A program made the translations under genes and the position numbers. This document shows, one piece after another, positions 37,274 through 46,477 of a DNA stretch of 64,000 nucleotides; position 1 is the stretch's first letter; every line of letters starts with the position of its first letter. The stretch covers positions 1,364,001-1,428,000 of the forward strand of contig CP146203.1 in assembly GCA_039995105.1 (NCBI GenBank). The letters run 5' to 3'. The stretch comes from Jonesiaceae bacterium BS-20 (GTDB taxonomy: Bacteria > Actinomycetota > Actinomycetes > Actinomycetales > Cellulomonadaceae). The notes beneath the pieces are model-generated. The model was not told the DNA's origin and did no database searches. It worked only from the letters and a program-made list of their open reading frames with translations.

Positions 37274-38974
37274 TTACAGGTAGGGACCGGAATTGGATTC
37301 GCGCTGAACGGGTTTGGCTTGGGGCCCGGTATCTACGCCCTTGTTCTGCACAATCGTGCGAATAAACACGATTCGCTCCCCCTTCTTACCGGAAATCCGT
37401 GCCCAATCATCCGGGTTGGTGGTGTTAGGCAGGTCTTCATTTTCTTTGAACTCGGCTAGGCACGCGGCAAAGAGATGCTCGATCTTGATGCCGCGCGTTC
37501 CCGTGCTCAGCAGATCCTTGATGGCCGCCTTCTTGGCCCGATCCACAATATTTTGGATCATGGCACCGGAGCTGAAGTCCTTGAAGTACAGCACTTCTTT
37601 GTCTCCGGATGCGTACGTGACCTCAAGGAACTGATTCTCCGGCTCAATGGAATACATGTGTTCCACTACCTGATCGATCATGCTCTCCAGGGCCCTGTTC
37701 AGGCCTCCTCCAGCTAGCTGCAGATCCGCCGCGGCGATCGGCACTTGCGGGGTCAGATACTTTGCAAAGATCTCTTTGGCCCCGGCCGCGTCAGGACGTT
37801 CAATTTTGATCTTGACGTCAAGGCGACCCGGCCGCAAGATGGCTGGATCGATCATGTCTTCGCGGTTGGACGCACCAATAACAATGACGTTATCCAAGCG
37901 TTCCACACCGTCGATCTCCGCGAGTAGCTGCGGCACGATCGTTGTCTCCACGTCCGAGGACAGCCCCGTGCCACGCGTACGGAACAGTGACTCCATCTCG
38001 TCAAAGAACACTACAACTGGGTAACCCTGGCTGGCTTTTTCCCGGGCCCGCCCAAAGATCAACCGAATATGACGCTCGGTCTCTCCCACGTACTTGTTCA
38101 GCAGTTCCGGTCCCTTGATGTTCAGGAAGTAACTCTTGGCGGCTTGGGCGCCGGTGGCTCCCCCAGCCGAGCGCTCATACGCGGCCTTCGCCAACGAATT
38201 TGCGACCGCCTTGGCAATCAAGGTCTTACCGCAGCCCGGAGGGCCGTACAGCAGGATCCCCTTGGGCGCGGTTAAGCAGTGTTCCCGGAACAAGTCGGGG
38301 TGCAGGAACGGCAGCTCTACGGCATCGCGAATTTCCTCGATCTGCGGTCCTAAGCCACCAATATCCTCATATTCAACGTCCGGGACCTCTTCCAAAACGA
38401 GGTCTTCAACGTCGGACTTGTTCACCTTCTCATAAGCAAACCCGGATTTCAGATCCGCGGTAACCGCATCCCCGGCGCGCACCAAAGGCTTACCCGAGGG
38501 ACTAACCAAACTTCCGGCTAAGCGAATAATGCGTTCGTCATCCTGCCGGCCACTGATCAAGATGCGGTTTGTGTCGAGCAGTTCCTTGATGGTGACCAGC
38601 TCACCGGTCTGCTCAAAGGCCAACACCTCAACGATTGCCATGGCCTCATTGAGGCGCACCTCCTGGCCCGGGCGTGCCTGACTCAGCATGGCTGCCGGGC
38701 TTGACGTCAACCGCATCTTGCGTCCGCTCACGAGCACGTCCGCCGTGGCATCGGAGTATGACCGCAAGAACGTGGCAAAACTGCTAGGTGGCTTAGCCAA
38801 GTTTTCCAGTTGGTCCTGCAGCTCAACTATCTTGCCGCGGGCTTCAACCAAAATTTGCGCGAGCCGCTCGTTTTGGGTCGATAGCAGGGCAAGCTCTTGG
38901 GCAAGCTCTTGGGCAAGCTCTGCGTTGTTGTCAGCTGGCTGCGAAGCAGGATAATTAGGTGTGGTGCTGGTCAT
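37274..38974 (-). CDS. arc: proteasomal ATPase Arc/Mpa
   Basis: 566 residues. Hexameric AAA unfoldase that captures pupylated proteins and feeds them to PrcAB. Order: N-terminal coiled coil (about 18-62), two OB domains (about 65-180) and the AAA domain with Walker A GPPGCGKT (244-251), Walker [11 protein letters not shown] and arginine fingers near RPGRLD. The C-terminus is GPYL; the family consensus is GQYL, whose penultimate Tyr docks in the PrcA pocket, so Tyr-Leu is kept and Gln is changed to Pro. The coiled coil includes an AQELAQELA repeat encoded by 12-base tandem repeats. The start at 38974 has AAGGA seven bases upstream. Confidence 0.97.
   Translation of the reverse strand: MTSTTPNYPASQPADNNAELAQELAQELALLSTQNERLAQILVEARGKIVELQDQLENLAKPPSSFATFLRSYSDATADVLVSGRKMRLTSSPAAMLSQARPGQEVRLNEAMAIVEVLAFEQTGELVTIKELLDTNRILISGRQDDERIIRLAGSLVSPSGKPLVRAGDAVTADLKSGFAYEKVNKSDVEDLVLEEVPDVEYEDIGGLGPQIEEIRDAVELPFLHPDLFREHCLTAPKGILLYGPPGCGKTLIAKAVANSLAKAAYERSAGGATGAQAAKSYFLNIKGPELLNKYVGETERHIRLIFGRAREKASQGYPVVVFFDEMESLFRTRGTGLSSDVETTIVPQLLAEIDGVERLDNVIVIGASNREDMIDPAILRPGRLDVKIKIERPDAAGAKEIFAKYLTPQVPIAAADLQLAGGGLNRALESMIDQVVEHMYSIEPENQFLEVTYASGDKEVLYFKDFSSGAMIQNIVDRAKKAAIKDLLSTGTRGIKIEHLFAACLAEFKENEDLPNTTNPDDWARISGKKGERIVFIRTIVQNKGVDTGPQAKPVQRESNSGPYL
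38887..38920. repeat. 12-base tandem repeat inside arc
   Basis: GGGCAAGCTCTT occurs at 38887-38898 and 38899-38910, and ten of its bases again at 38911-38920. It is in frame and encodes the AQEL repeat of the Arc coiled coil, so copy changes would lengthen the coil by four residues at a time. Confidence 0.85.
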
Positions 38975-39016
38975 GAAGATTCCTTCGATCAAGGAAAGCG
39001 AATAAGAATGCCGGGA

Positions 39017-40120
39017 CTAGTTCAGCTCGGTTGCCGAGTTCGCGTCTTGCGCGGTGCCGTCTTGACCAAGCGCGGCGGCTTCGGCTGCAGCCGGTTCTGC
39101 GGCATCGTTGGTACGTTCGACCCGAGCCGTTACGTCGCGTACGACACGGCGCAGCTTCTTCTCGGAGATTCCGCGCTCACCAAGGTCTTCACCGGTCCAC
39201 TCTTCTTCAACCGGGTAGGAGCCCTTTGCTGGGCGGCGGCGGCGTTCAAGTGCCGTAACACCATCGGCCAAGCGGCGGGCCATGATCAAGAACCCTGTGT
39301 GCCCGTTCATCCGGTGTTGCGGACGAACCGCCAGGCCCTCTAGGTGCCAGCCGCGCACCATTGTCTCGAGCGCTTCTGGCTCGGTAAACCGGCCGTCGGC
39401 ACGCAGGTCCTCGGCGGTACGGGAAAGCTGGGTAGCGGTTGCGACATAGCAGATGAGTACTCCACCCGGCGCCAAAGCGTGGGCCGCGACATCGATGTTC
39501 TCCCACGGGGCGAGCATGTCCAAGACCATCCGGTCAAAGGTTCCTGGCTCACTGACGGTTGGTAGGACCTCGGATAGGTCCCCAAGCGACAACTGCCAAG
39601 CGGGGTGTTTCTGCCCAAAGAACAGTTCAATGTTTGCGGAGGCAATTTCTGCAAAGTCTGCGCGACGTTCGAACGAGTGCACTAGGCCTTGGTCACCTAC
39701 CGCACGCAGGAGTGACATGGTCAGGGCTCCCGAGCCAACGCCGGCCTCAACTACACGGGCTCCCGGAAAAATATCTGCCATGCCAACAATATGTGCGGCG
39801 TCCTTGGGGTACACCACGGCTGCGCCGCGCGGCATGGATAGGACGTAGTCACTCAGCAGTGGGCGCTGAATTTGGTACTCGGTTCCCAACGTCGTCGCCA
39901 CAATGGTGCCCTCGGAAACCCCGACTAGATCGTCGTGTTTGATGTACCCGCGGTGGGAGTGGAACTGGCCCTTCTCCGTGAGGGTAATCGTTTGGAGCCG
40001 TCCCTTGGAGTCGGTCAGTTGCACTCGATCGCCGTAGCGCAGTGGTCCGCGCATACGGTCCGCACCGGTCGGGGAATCAGAAACAGTTGGGGCCGTGTTC
40101 GGCGTAGAATTTACAGTCAC
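39017..40120 (-). CDS. trmI: tRNA (adenine-58-N1) methyltransferase
   Basis: 367 residues. Methylates A58 in the tRNA T loop. The N-terminal beta domain (YGDRVQLTDSKGRLQTITL) precedes a Rossmann SAM domain: VVEAGVGSGALTMSLLRAVG is motif I, and LDMLAPWENIDVAAHALAPGGV carries the catalytic acidic residue. A C-terminal extension of about 75 charged/Ala-rich residues follows. The start GTG is at 40120. Adjacency to the proteasome operon matches Rv2118c in M. tuberculosis. Confidence 0.95.
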   Translation of the reverse strand: MTVNSTPNTAPTVSDSPTGADRMRGPLRYGDRVQLTDSKGRLQTITLTEKGQFHSHRGYIKHDDLVGVSEGTIVATTLGTEYQIQRPLLSDYVLSMPRGAAVVYPKDAAHIVGMADIFPGARVVEAGVGSGALTMSLLRAVGDQGLVHSFERRADFAEIASANIELFFGQKHPAWQLSLGDLSEVLPTVSEPGTFDRMVLDMLAPWENIDVAAHALAPGGVLICYVATATQLSRTAEDLRADGRFTEPEALETMVRGWHLEGLAVRPQHRMNGHTGFLIMARRLADGVTALERRRRPAKGSYPVEEEWTGEDLGERGISEKKLRRVVRDVTARVERTNDAAEPAAAEAAALGQDGTAQDANSATELN

Positions 40121-40129
40121 TGTCTCAGT

Positions 40130-41233
40130 CTAGTTTGGATCACGCGAAGTTTTTTGTGCGTCCACGATTCCCAGTAGTTGCGTCCCTGACACCACGACAA
40201 AAAATGGCACGCTCGCCCCAAAGTGTCCGGCGAGTTTGAACAGGTCGAACATAGAAATATCTGCGTCCACGACCGCTCCGGGAATCAGTGCCGCGCTCAC
40301 CGCTGCAACCGGTGTGGTTGCTCGCAGTTCTGCGGGAACACGGTGCACGGCTTGGGGTACCGGATAGGCGGTGGGCATACTCTTGGCGTCATAAATCACT
40401 ACTTGACGTCCGGGGTATGAGGCCAATATGTTGTCGAGTTCCGCAACCGTTTGCGCAGCGTTGAGGGCCACTGCCGGGCGTAAGAACTCGGCTAGATCCA
40501 AATTCTCAAGCCACGTTGTTGTTTTCTGCGCCTTCTTTGCTTGGGCAGCCCCCTGCCACAGGAATACCACGGCCAGTGTCACAAACAAGAGCAGCGTGTA
40601 GTTTGGGAGCTGCCGTTGATACATGGGAATTGCAAAGGCACTTATGAGACCCACTACCGCAAGCACCTGGCCGGTCGTCGCCGCCACATTGGTGGCCTTG
40701 GCACGTGATCCCGTTACCGACCACAGCACATCTCGTAATGCTGCACCGCCATCAAGCGGCAGACCCGGAATGAGATTGAACAGGGCAAGAGCCAGGTTCA
40801 TTGTGGTCAAAATGGTGGCCACCGAGGTGGGTAACCCCGGTGGCAATGCTCGCGAACCCAGATGAAAGAACAGTGCCAGCACGAGGTTGACAGTCGGTCC
40901 TGCAACGGCAACGACGGCACCGTGCCAGGGCTTGCGGAACCCTTGTTCAAAGGTTGCGTGCCCACCCATGAGAGTCAACACAATCTCTTTAGCCTGTGCG
41001 CCAAAGATCTTTCCCACCAGTAGGTGCGCAACCTCATGGAGGAAGACGCTGAGCAGGATCAGCAGGGAAATACCTAGTGCACCGGCAACGACCTGGCCGG
41101 GACCCAGCGTTCCATTTTGCATGATCGGCAGGGATGCCAACATGAAGAAGGCGATGATGACGAGGGCACCGGGACGCAGGATAATCTGGGCACCGGCTAG
41201 GGAACCTAACCGCCATCCCTGTTGTTTATTCAC
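40130..41233 (-). CDS. site-2 protease family metallopeptidase (M50)
   Basis: 367 residues with about six membrane helices. The zinc motif HEVAH is at residues 66-70 and the second metal site in NLIPGLPLDGG (about 150-160), so an active intramembrane metalloprotease is expected. The C-terminal cytosolic part resembles a CBS pair (TVAELDNILASYPGRQVVIYD), as in Rip3-type proteases. Typical roles are cleaving anti-sigma factors or signal peptides; the target is unknown. The start GTG at 41233 is followed by trmI nine bases after the stop; divergent from the RecB-like gene. Confidence 0.88.
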   Translation of the reverse strand: MNKQQGWRLGSLAGAQIILRPGALVIIAFFMLASLPIMQNGTLGPGQVVAGALGISLLILLSVFLHEVAHLLVGKIFGAQAKEIVLTLMGGHATFEQGFRKPWHGAVVAVAGPTVNLVLALFFHLGSRALPPGLPTSVATILTTMNLALALFNLIPGLPLDGGAALRDVLWSVTGSRAKATNVAATTGQVLAVVGLISAFAIPMYQRQLPNYTLLLFVTLAVVFLWQGAAQAKKAQKTTTWLENLDLAEFLRPAVALNAAQTVAELDNILASYPGRQVVIYDAKSMPTAYPVPQAVHRVPAELRATTPVAAVSAALIPGAVVDADISMFDLFKLAGHFGASVPFFVVVSGTQLLGIVDAQKTSRDPN

Positions 41234-41284
41234 ATCACCAGCCTAGTTGTCGGGTGAACCGTTTTTAGGCAATAGGGTTAAGGC

Positions 41285-42133
41285 ATGTCTGTTAATGCTT
41301 CTCATTCCGCTCAACGCGCACCTCGCAAGCCCGCTTTGTCACCGTCCCGGGCAAATGACTTTGAACAGTGCCCCCTGATGTTTCGGCTGCGCACAGTAGA
41401 TAAGCTGCCCGAGCCGCCCAGTAGCGCTGCGACAAGGGGAACCTTGGTCCACTCGGTCCTTGAGCGGCTCTATGATCACCCAATTGGGCAGCGGTCCCCC
41501 GAGGCAGCGCAGGCAATCTTGCCCAACGAATGGCAGTACCTGCAAGATTCGCGCCCCCAGGTACGGGAGTTGTTTCCTTCGGAGGCCGACGAGCAGACGT
41601 GGCTCACCAGCGCGGCAAAGCTGGTCGATTCTTACTTCAAAGTTGAAGACCCCAACCGATTGGAACCCGCCGAGCGGGAAGTTTTTGTTGAGACCCAGTT
41701 AGAAGACGGCCCACTGCTACGCGGGGTGGTCGACCGGGTAGACATTGCCCCCGATGGTGCCATGCGCATTGTGGATTACAAGACCGGCAAGTCGCCGCGC
41801 CCGCAGTATTCTGCGGCGGCAGCGTTTCAAATGCGTTTTTACGGCCTTGCAATGCAGTGCAGCCGCGGCGTCATGCCCAAAATGTTGCAGCTGGTGTATT
41901 TGGGCGATGGCCAGGTTTTACGCAATGAGCCCACGACTCAGGACCTTGTCGTTACGGAGCAAAAGATCCGCAGTATCTGGGATGATATTCGCCGCAATGC
42001 GGAACGCAACGAATGGCGTCCCAAGCCGTCCCGGCTATGCGACTGGTGCAACTTCAAGCCCATTTGTCCTGCGTTTGACGGCACCCCACCGCAAACGACT
42101 TCCGATGCCGCAGCTAAGGCTTGGAATTTATAG
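41285..42133 (+). CDS. RecB/Cas4-like PD-(D/E)XK exonuclease with FeS cysteines
   Basis: 282 residues. The nuclease core is GVVDRVDIAPDGAMRIVDYKTGK (Asp ... Asp-Tyr-Lys). Four cysteines suited to an FeS cluster are present: one in NDFEQCPLMFRLRTV and three in LCDWCNFKPICPAF at the C-terminus, as in Cas4 and the nuclease domain of AddB/AdnB. No helicase domain and no CRISPR genes are nearby. In actinobacteria a protein of this type is commonly beside trmI and the M50 protease (Rv2119), so it is part of a conserved block; a DNA repair role is inferred. Confidence 0.88.
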   Translation: MSVNASHSAQRAPRKPALSPSRANDFEQCPLMFRLRTVDKLPEPPSSAATRGTLVHSVLERLYDHPIGQRSPEAAQAILPNEWQYLQDSRPQVRELFPSEADEQTWLTSAAKLVDSYFKVEDPNRLEPAEREVFVETQLEDGPLLRGVVDRVDIAPDGAMRIVDYKTGKSPRPQYSAAAAFQMRFYGLAMQCSRGVMPKMLQLVYLGDGQVLRNEPTTQDLVVTEQKIRSIWDDIRRNAERNEWRPKPSRLCDWCNFKPICPAFDGTPPQTTSDAAAKAWNL

Positions 42134-42266
42134 CACGTTTACTGCGCTAGGGACGGACATTAGCCCGTCTGAAGCTACCAATCGTGTTGGTTGGTGGCCG
42201 GTCTCATCCCGGCAATTCCAACGGGAAAGCTCTCACGATCCGCTGAATGATCCGTTGCGAGTATGC

Positions 42267-43665
42267 TCAATACTTCCATTCAACTTTCCGATAATCATCA
42301 TGGCTTCCGGTCCAAAAGGTCAGTCCCGTTCCGTTGTCCAACAATTCAGTTGCAGAGCTTACTTGCATGCTCATTGTGTCGCTTCCCGAGAGGTCGGAGG
42401 TATAGATTGTCTCTTTCAGCCCCGCTTGATCGTTTATTTGAACGACCCATGAGATCCGTGAGTCAGTGAGAACTATGTCCGTGATCCGCATTGAATCTTC
42501 GTCACCAGCGTCGGCAGCGAGAGCATCGTTAGCGAACTGAATAACCTGACGGGTGCTTTGATCGACGAGATAGACATCTGATGAGCTACTGAAAGCGACC
42601 ATGAAGCCCATTGCTTGGAGGTTGATAATTGCTTGATCATCGAAATATTGACCGTTTGCATCCGGATTCAACTGAACCAGGCGTTCTTCACCAGACGCTG
42701 TCCTTAGGACAATTGCTTCCGTGAAGTGCTGGACGAATGGCTCTTTGCCGGCCCCAGGGGTTGCGTCGACCACGTCATGAACGGCGGTAGCTACGTATAT
42801 CAACCCGTCCCCGGCCATGGAAAAGTCCTGCGCGCCAACAACTTCGCTTTGCAGGTCTCCGCCGCCCTGCCCCACCGAATAGACCGTGGGAATAAAATCG
42901 AGCATTGTCAGCGACTCATGGTCGACTGAGTTCTCTTCAATGCTTAGCTGCAATGCAGGGGAGGGAGAATACGAATTCCAGTAGGCCCTCTCCCCCCCCC
43001 CCCCCCCCCTTGCTGGTGAGTCCAAACTTTGCAGTAGCCGGCATGACGAGCCCGGGGATTACGTCTTCAGACTGGGAAAGCAATCTAGATTCTCGATCGC
43101 TCAAGTCCGCAGCAAACACTCTCCAGTTGTCAAAGGAGACCGTAGTGCTGTCAGTTTCTATCCAGAAAACCGTGCTCTTGTTCTGGGCCATGTCAGTGGT
43201 TTGCCGCGGAGCGTCTTGTGGGACAAACGCCTCCGTACTTGAGAAAGCTTGAAAGGATCCGTTCTCTAAGATCCCCGCACTATCTGAGGCGGGTAATGTT
43301 TCCTCTCCGTCGTACTCGCACAGTTGGGCTGGCAACCTAACAGCCAACTCTTGAGCCCCTCCTATACTCTCAAACGGGAGTATGGCAGACTCGCATTTCT
43401 CAATGGCTTTTTGGGTCCCAAAGACCCCCGTCTCATGGATTGTGGCCACACTGGAAACGTCAGGAAAGTCGGCCATAGCAATGCTGGTCATGGCTTCATT
43501 CCGCTGCCCGTCGCCAAAGAATTGGAGACTGACCGCTTCCCCCATGGTTGGGCTGGTCCCAGTCTGTTCCACTATCTCTTGGGGCGCTCGTACTTCACTG
43601 GGACTGCAACCAGAAACAACGAGGCTGGCGAGCAGAAGTGGGACGAATATTTGGTGCAGTTTCAC
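42267..43665 (-). CDS. predicted lipoprotein split by a G18 homopolymer (frame OFF in this sequence)
   Basis: Two frames on the minus strand abut at a run of 18 G. The first (from GTG 43665) has a signal peptide ending in the lipobox LVVSGC (Cys20) and about 200 residues before the tract, then leaves frame and stops after about 20 unrelated residues. The second (to 42267) continues with about 240 residues of strand-rich sequence (DFSMAGDGLIYVATAV, SSSDVYLVDQSTRQVIQFA) resembling a beta-propeller-like secreted protein. With 17 or 20 G the frames join into one protein of about 465 residues. No known family recognised. Base composition looks lower in GC than the neighbours. Could be phase variation, a pseudogene or a sequencing error in the homopolymer. 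Confidence 0.75.
42992..43009. repeat. C18/G18 homopolymer tract inside the lipoprotein gene
   Basis: Eighteen consecutive C on the plus strand, by far the longest homopolymer in the window, placed in the middle of an open frame. Slippage by one base down or two up restores the frame. Confidence 0.9.
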
Positions 43666-44038
43666 GCAACCATACCGTTTCTATCCGAACAGACCGATAA
43701 CCTGCGCTTCATGAGATTTTCCAAATCTAAGACACATCCGCTCTGATGTGGTTGGGTATTTTCAGGAGAAAAATGAATGGGACTGCAGAAACTTAGGGAA
43801 CCGCTGTTGTCGCTCGGCGCAGAACGATGCCAGCGCCTAGATCCAGATGGCACCGCCATAGATGCAGGTGGCACCCCTAAACGTAGCTTTCTGATGGCAT
43901 GTTCGGACGCGTCCTTTAGAGGTTAACCCGCCCTTTGGATACCCACAAGCATCAAAGCAGAAATTTCCCTACTTTCTGGCATCAATCAGTTGTTATCTTG
44001 GAATAATTGTTCAACAAGGTTTTATGCCCAACAACGAT
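43666..44038. other. 373-base gap without a recognised gene
   Basis: Lies between the lipoprotein start and the WYL regulator stop. A near repeat (GATCCAGATGGCACC / GATGCAGGTGGCACC) occurs near 43840-43876. Short ORFs have no ribosome binding site or motif. Confidence 0.4.
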
Positions 44039-44746
44039 CTACCTGCCAGGCTGGCCTCGACCATGGACCGGCCTGGCATTGACTGGTGGCTGACCAACCT
44101 CATCGATCGTGTGCCCGCTGCAGGCAGCCGTTGTTACCGTGGCCCGCTCGATCCTCGAGACAACGAACCAGCGCATTGCGTCACGCATCTGGCACCATCC
44201 GATCAAATACCACTGCCCGTTCAACGAGGCAAACAGAACGGGCTCCACATCGCGCGTGGTTGTCTCGCCATCTCCCGCTGTGTAACGCATGCGGACTACT
44301 CGTTGCTCGGCCATCGCCTCCTCGAGCGCCGACTTGATTGTGCGCGAGGATGCCGGCGGCGCGTTTACCCACACTCTGCGGGCCAAATCATCAGCTTTAG
44401 CCCGTGTTTTGGGATCCAAAACGTCCAGGATCTTGTTCATCCCGGCGGCCGCTAGATCGGCATAGGGAGCATCAGGGGCAGCGGACACGGCTGCCATCAA
44501 TGCCACGGCCTGCGCCGGTGAGAGTGTCACCGGTGGCAGAGAAGCGCCGCTTGCTAAACCGTAGCCCCCACCCGGTCCCGGGCGTGACCACAGCGGTGCC
44601 CCGCTGTTTTCCAGCGCGTCCAGGTCGCGTTTAATTGTGCGGACGGACACCTCAAATTCTGCGGCCAACCGTTTGGCAGAAACTCCCCGCACGCCGCTGC
44701 GGCGCAACATCTCTGTCAGTGCATGAAGCCGCTCTGCTCGTTTCAT
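44039..44746 (-). CDS. HTH and WYL domain transcriptional regulator (YafY type)
   Basis: 235 residues. An N-terminal HTH_11 (RAERLHALTEMLRRSGVRGVSAKRLAAEFEVSVRTIKRDLDALE) is followed by a WYL ligand-sensing domain (residues about 140-205: ALEEAMAEQRVVRMRYTAGDGETTTRDVEPVLFASLNGQWYLIGWC). Full-length homologues usually have a further C-terminal extension, so this is a short form. It diverges from an alpha/beta hydrolase gene over a 73-base gap, the usual arrangement of a local regulator with its target. The ligand is unknown. Confidence 0.88.
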   Translation of the reverse strand: MKRAERLHALTEMLRRSGVRGVSAKRLAAEFEVSVRTIKRDLDALENSGAPLWSRPGPGGGYGLASGASLPPVTLSPAQAVALMAAVSAAPDAPYADLAAAGMNKILDVLDPKTRAKADDLARRVWVNAPPASSRTIKSALEEAMAEQRVVRMRYTAGDGETTTRDVEPVLFASLNGQWYLIGWCQMRDAMRWFVVSRIERATVTTAACSGHTIDEVGQPPVNARPVHGRGQPGR

Positions 44747-44767
44747 AGCTTAGGCCCCAGCGAATTC

Positions 44768-44787
44768 GTGACATAAATGGTGACATA
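44768..44787. promoter_or_regulatory. direct repeat in the WYL / hydrolase intergenic region
   Basis: GTGACATA occurs at 44768-44775 and again at 44780-44787, twelve bases apart start to start, in the 73-base divergent promoter. A likely operator for the WYL regulator, by position. Confidence 0.5.
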
Positions 44788-44819
44788 CCGTTGTCCAGTT
44801 GGCCTGCGAGAGTTGAGTC

Positions 44820-45551
44820 ATGACAACCACTATAAACACTCCCATTATCATTCTCATCGCTGGGCACTGGCTGGGCGCCTGGGCATGGGATGAAGTGCTG
44901 CACCATCTAAGAATCGACCACGCAGGCGCCATCGCGATCACCTTGCCCGGACTTGACCCTGCTGATCCCGAGCGCGCGACCAAAACTCTCGATGCCCAGG
45001 CCACTTACATCTTGGAGACCATCACACATTCCGGTAGCCAATCGGCGGTGCTCGTTGCACATAGCGGAGCCAACGCTCCCGTCAGTCTTGTCATGGACCG
45101 GCACCCCGAACTTGTTCACCGGGTCGTGTGGGTCGACTCCGGTCCGGTGGCAACGGGAAGCGTATTTGCCCCCGATCTCCCAGCAGAGGTCGCAGAAGTT
45201 CCACTGCCGCCCTTCGACATCCTGGCACAGCAGGCGAGCCTAGAAGGCCTGATCCCAGAGGTCCTTGAGCGGTTTCAAGACCGAGCCGTTCCTCAGCCCG
45301 GCCCCGTCCTACGCGGATCCATAGCACTCACAAATGACGCTCGCCGCGCAATCCGGACCACCTTGATCTGTTGCTCAATGCCCGGTGCCCAGGTGCTAGA
45401 CCTGGCCCACGCCGGACATCCCATGTTCGCTGAGGTTGCAAACTTTCAGCACCTCGATGTCGTTGATCTCCCAACGGGCCATTGGCCTATGTGGAGCCGT
45501 CCCCTCGACCTCGCCAGAACCATCTCATTCGAGGCTTCTCGCGCTAGTTAG
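44820..45551 (+). CDS. alpha/beta hydrolase
   Basis: 243 residues of the alpha/beta hydrolase fold. The oxyanion stretch IIILIAGHWLGAWAWDEVL is followed by the nucleophile elbow AHSGA (Ser about residue 82) and the catalytic His in LPTGHWPMWSRP. The overall pattern resembles esterases of the YdeN or MES group. The substrate is unknown. It is divergent from the WYL regulator, which probably controls it, and ends before a hairpin shared with the HAD gene. Confidence 0.85.
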   Translation: MTTTINTPIIILIAGHWLGAWAWDEVLHHLRIDHAGAIAITLPGLDPADPERATKTLDAQATYILETITHSGSQSAVLVAHSGANAPVSLVMDRHPELVHRVVWVDSGPVATGSVFAPDLPAEVAEVPLPPFDILAQQASLEGLIPEVLERFQDRAVPQPGPVLRGSIALTNDARRAIRTTLICCSMPGAQVLDLAHAGHPMFAEVANFQHLDVVDLPTGHWPMWSRPLDLARTISFEASRAS

Positions 45552-45564
45552 ACTCAACACGCGT

Positions 45565-45596
45565 AAAAGGGGTCCAGCCTGATTTGGCTGGACCCC
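45565..45596 (-). terminator. hairpin between hydrolase and HAD genes
   Basis: An 11-bp perfect stem GGGGTCCAGCC / GGCTGGACCCC with a 6-base loop, followed by TTTT on the minus strand; flanking ACGCGTAA / TTACGCGT extends the symmetry. It serves the HAD gene and possibly also the convergent hydrolase. Confidence 0.88.
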
Positions 45597-45648
45597 TGTT
45601 ACGCGTACAAAGAGTTTTAGGACCGCTCGACCTGTCCCGTCGGTTGAG

Positions 45649-46368
45649 CTAGTTGCCGAGGAAATCGACTGTTCCACCGCACAGGATGATATCCAGCAAT
45701 GCCGGGGTAATTTGATCGAGGGACGCCACCCGCGAAAGCCCCGGTAATACCGGTACCTCGGAAACGGCTTGGATGCCAATGGTCCGGGCACCGCTGGCGT
45801 ACGCGGAGGCGATTCCTGTTGGAGAGTCTTCAATGGCAATGCACCGGGTAATGTCTACGCCCAGGTTTCGGGCCGCGAGCAAGTATGGCTCCGGGTCTGG
45901 TTTGCCCTTAGCTACCGTGTCTCCGGTTACGACTGTCGCAAATGTGTCCGGTCCAGTTGCTTTGAGCATGCCCGCTACAACCGGCGTGTGCGACATGGTC
46001 ACGAGTGCGTTTTGGATGCCAAGATCACCAAACCGTTTCAAGGTTTCTTGGGCGTGGAGGCGCCACGGCACCTCTGCAGCTAACCTGGATCCCACATAGT
46101 CGTTGAGGAAATCAACAATGCCCTCAATCGACAGGGCTGCGCCGCGCTCCTGCAACACCCGAGCCGCATTGTGAAGGTCGGAACCAACCAGTTTCAGTGC
46201 ATCAGCGTCGGTCCAGCTGCCGCCACCTTGCTCAACAAGTTCACGCTCCGCCGCCCACCAATGCGGCTCGGAGTCAATCAAGGTGCCGTCCATATCCCAG
46301 AGCATGGCTGCGGGTGCATGCTTGGTCCAGGCAAAACTTGTGGTTGGTGCAACAACAGATAACGTCAC
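45649..46368 (-). CDS. HAD-superfamily phosphatase (beta-phosphoglucomutase-like)
   Basis: 239 residues. HAD motif I AMLWDMDGTLIDSE (nucleophile and acid Asp), motif II LVTMSH (Thr/Ser), motif III Lys in VAKGKPDPEPY and motif IV IAIEDSPTGIASA. The helical cap between motifs I and II is of the subfamily I type, as in sugar-phosphate phosphatases. The start is GTG at 46368 with GAGGA nine bases upstream. Divergent from the PAC2 gene, next to mshC; in some actinobacteria a HAD phosphatase lies here too. Substrate unknown. Confidence 0.88.
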   Translation of the reverse strand: MTLSVVAPTTSFAWTKHAPAAMLWDMDGTLIDSEPHWWAAERELVEQGGGSWTDADALKLVGSDLHNAARVLQERGAALSIEGIVDFLNDYVGSRLAAEVPWRLHAQETLKRFGDLGIQNALVTMSHTPVVAGMLKATGPDTFATVVTGDTVAKGKPDPEPYLLAARNLGVDITRCIAIEDSPTGIASAYASGARTIGIQAVSEVPVLPGLSRVASLDQITPALLDIILCGGTVDFLGN

Positions 46369-46477
46369 GAAAAGTTTCCTCTACTCGATGGATCTCCCCC
46401 ATCCTAGCTGTTTGGCTCCCGCTTGCCAGTGTGTGCAAATCCAGATGCGAGACCGATTTAAGACTAGGGTGGAAGGT

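Noticed and set aside
41285-42133. Cas4 as part of a CRISPR system
   Set aside because: No repeats, cas1 or cas2 are present; the gene belongs to the conserved trmI neighbourhood.
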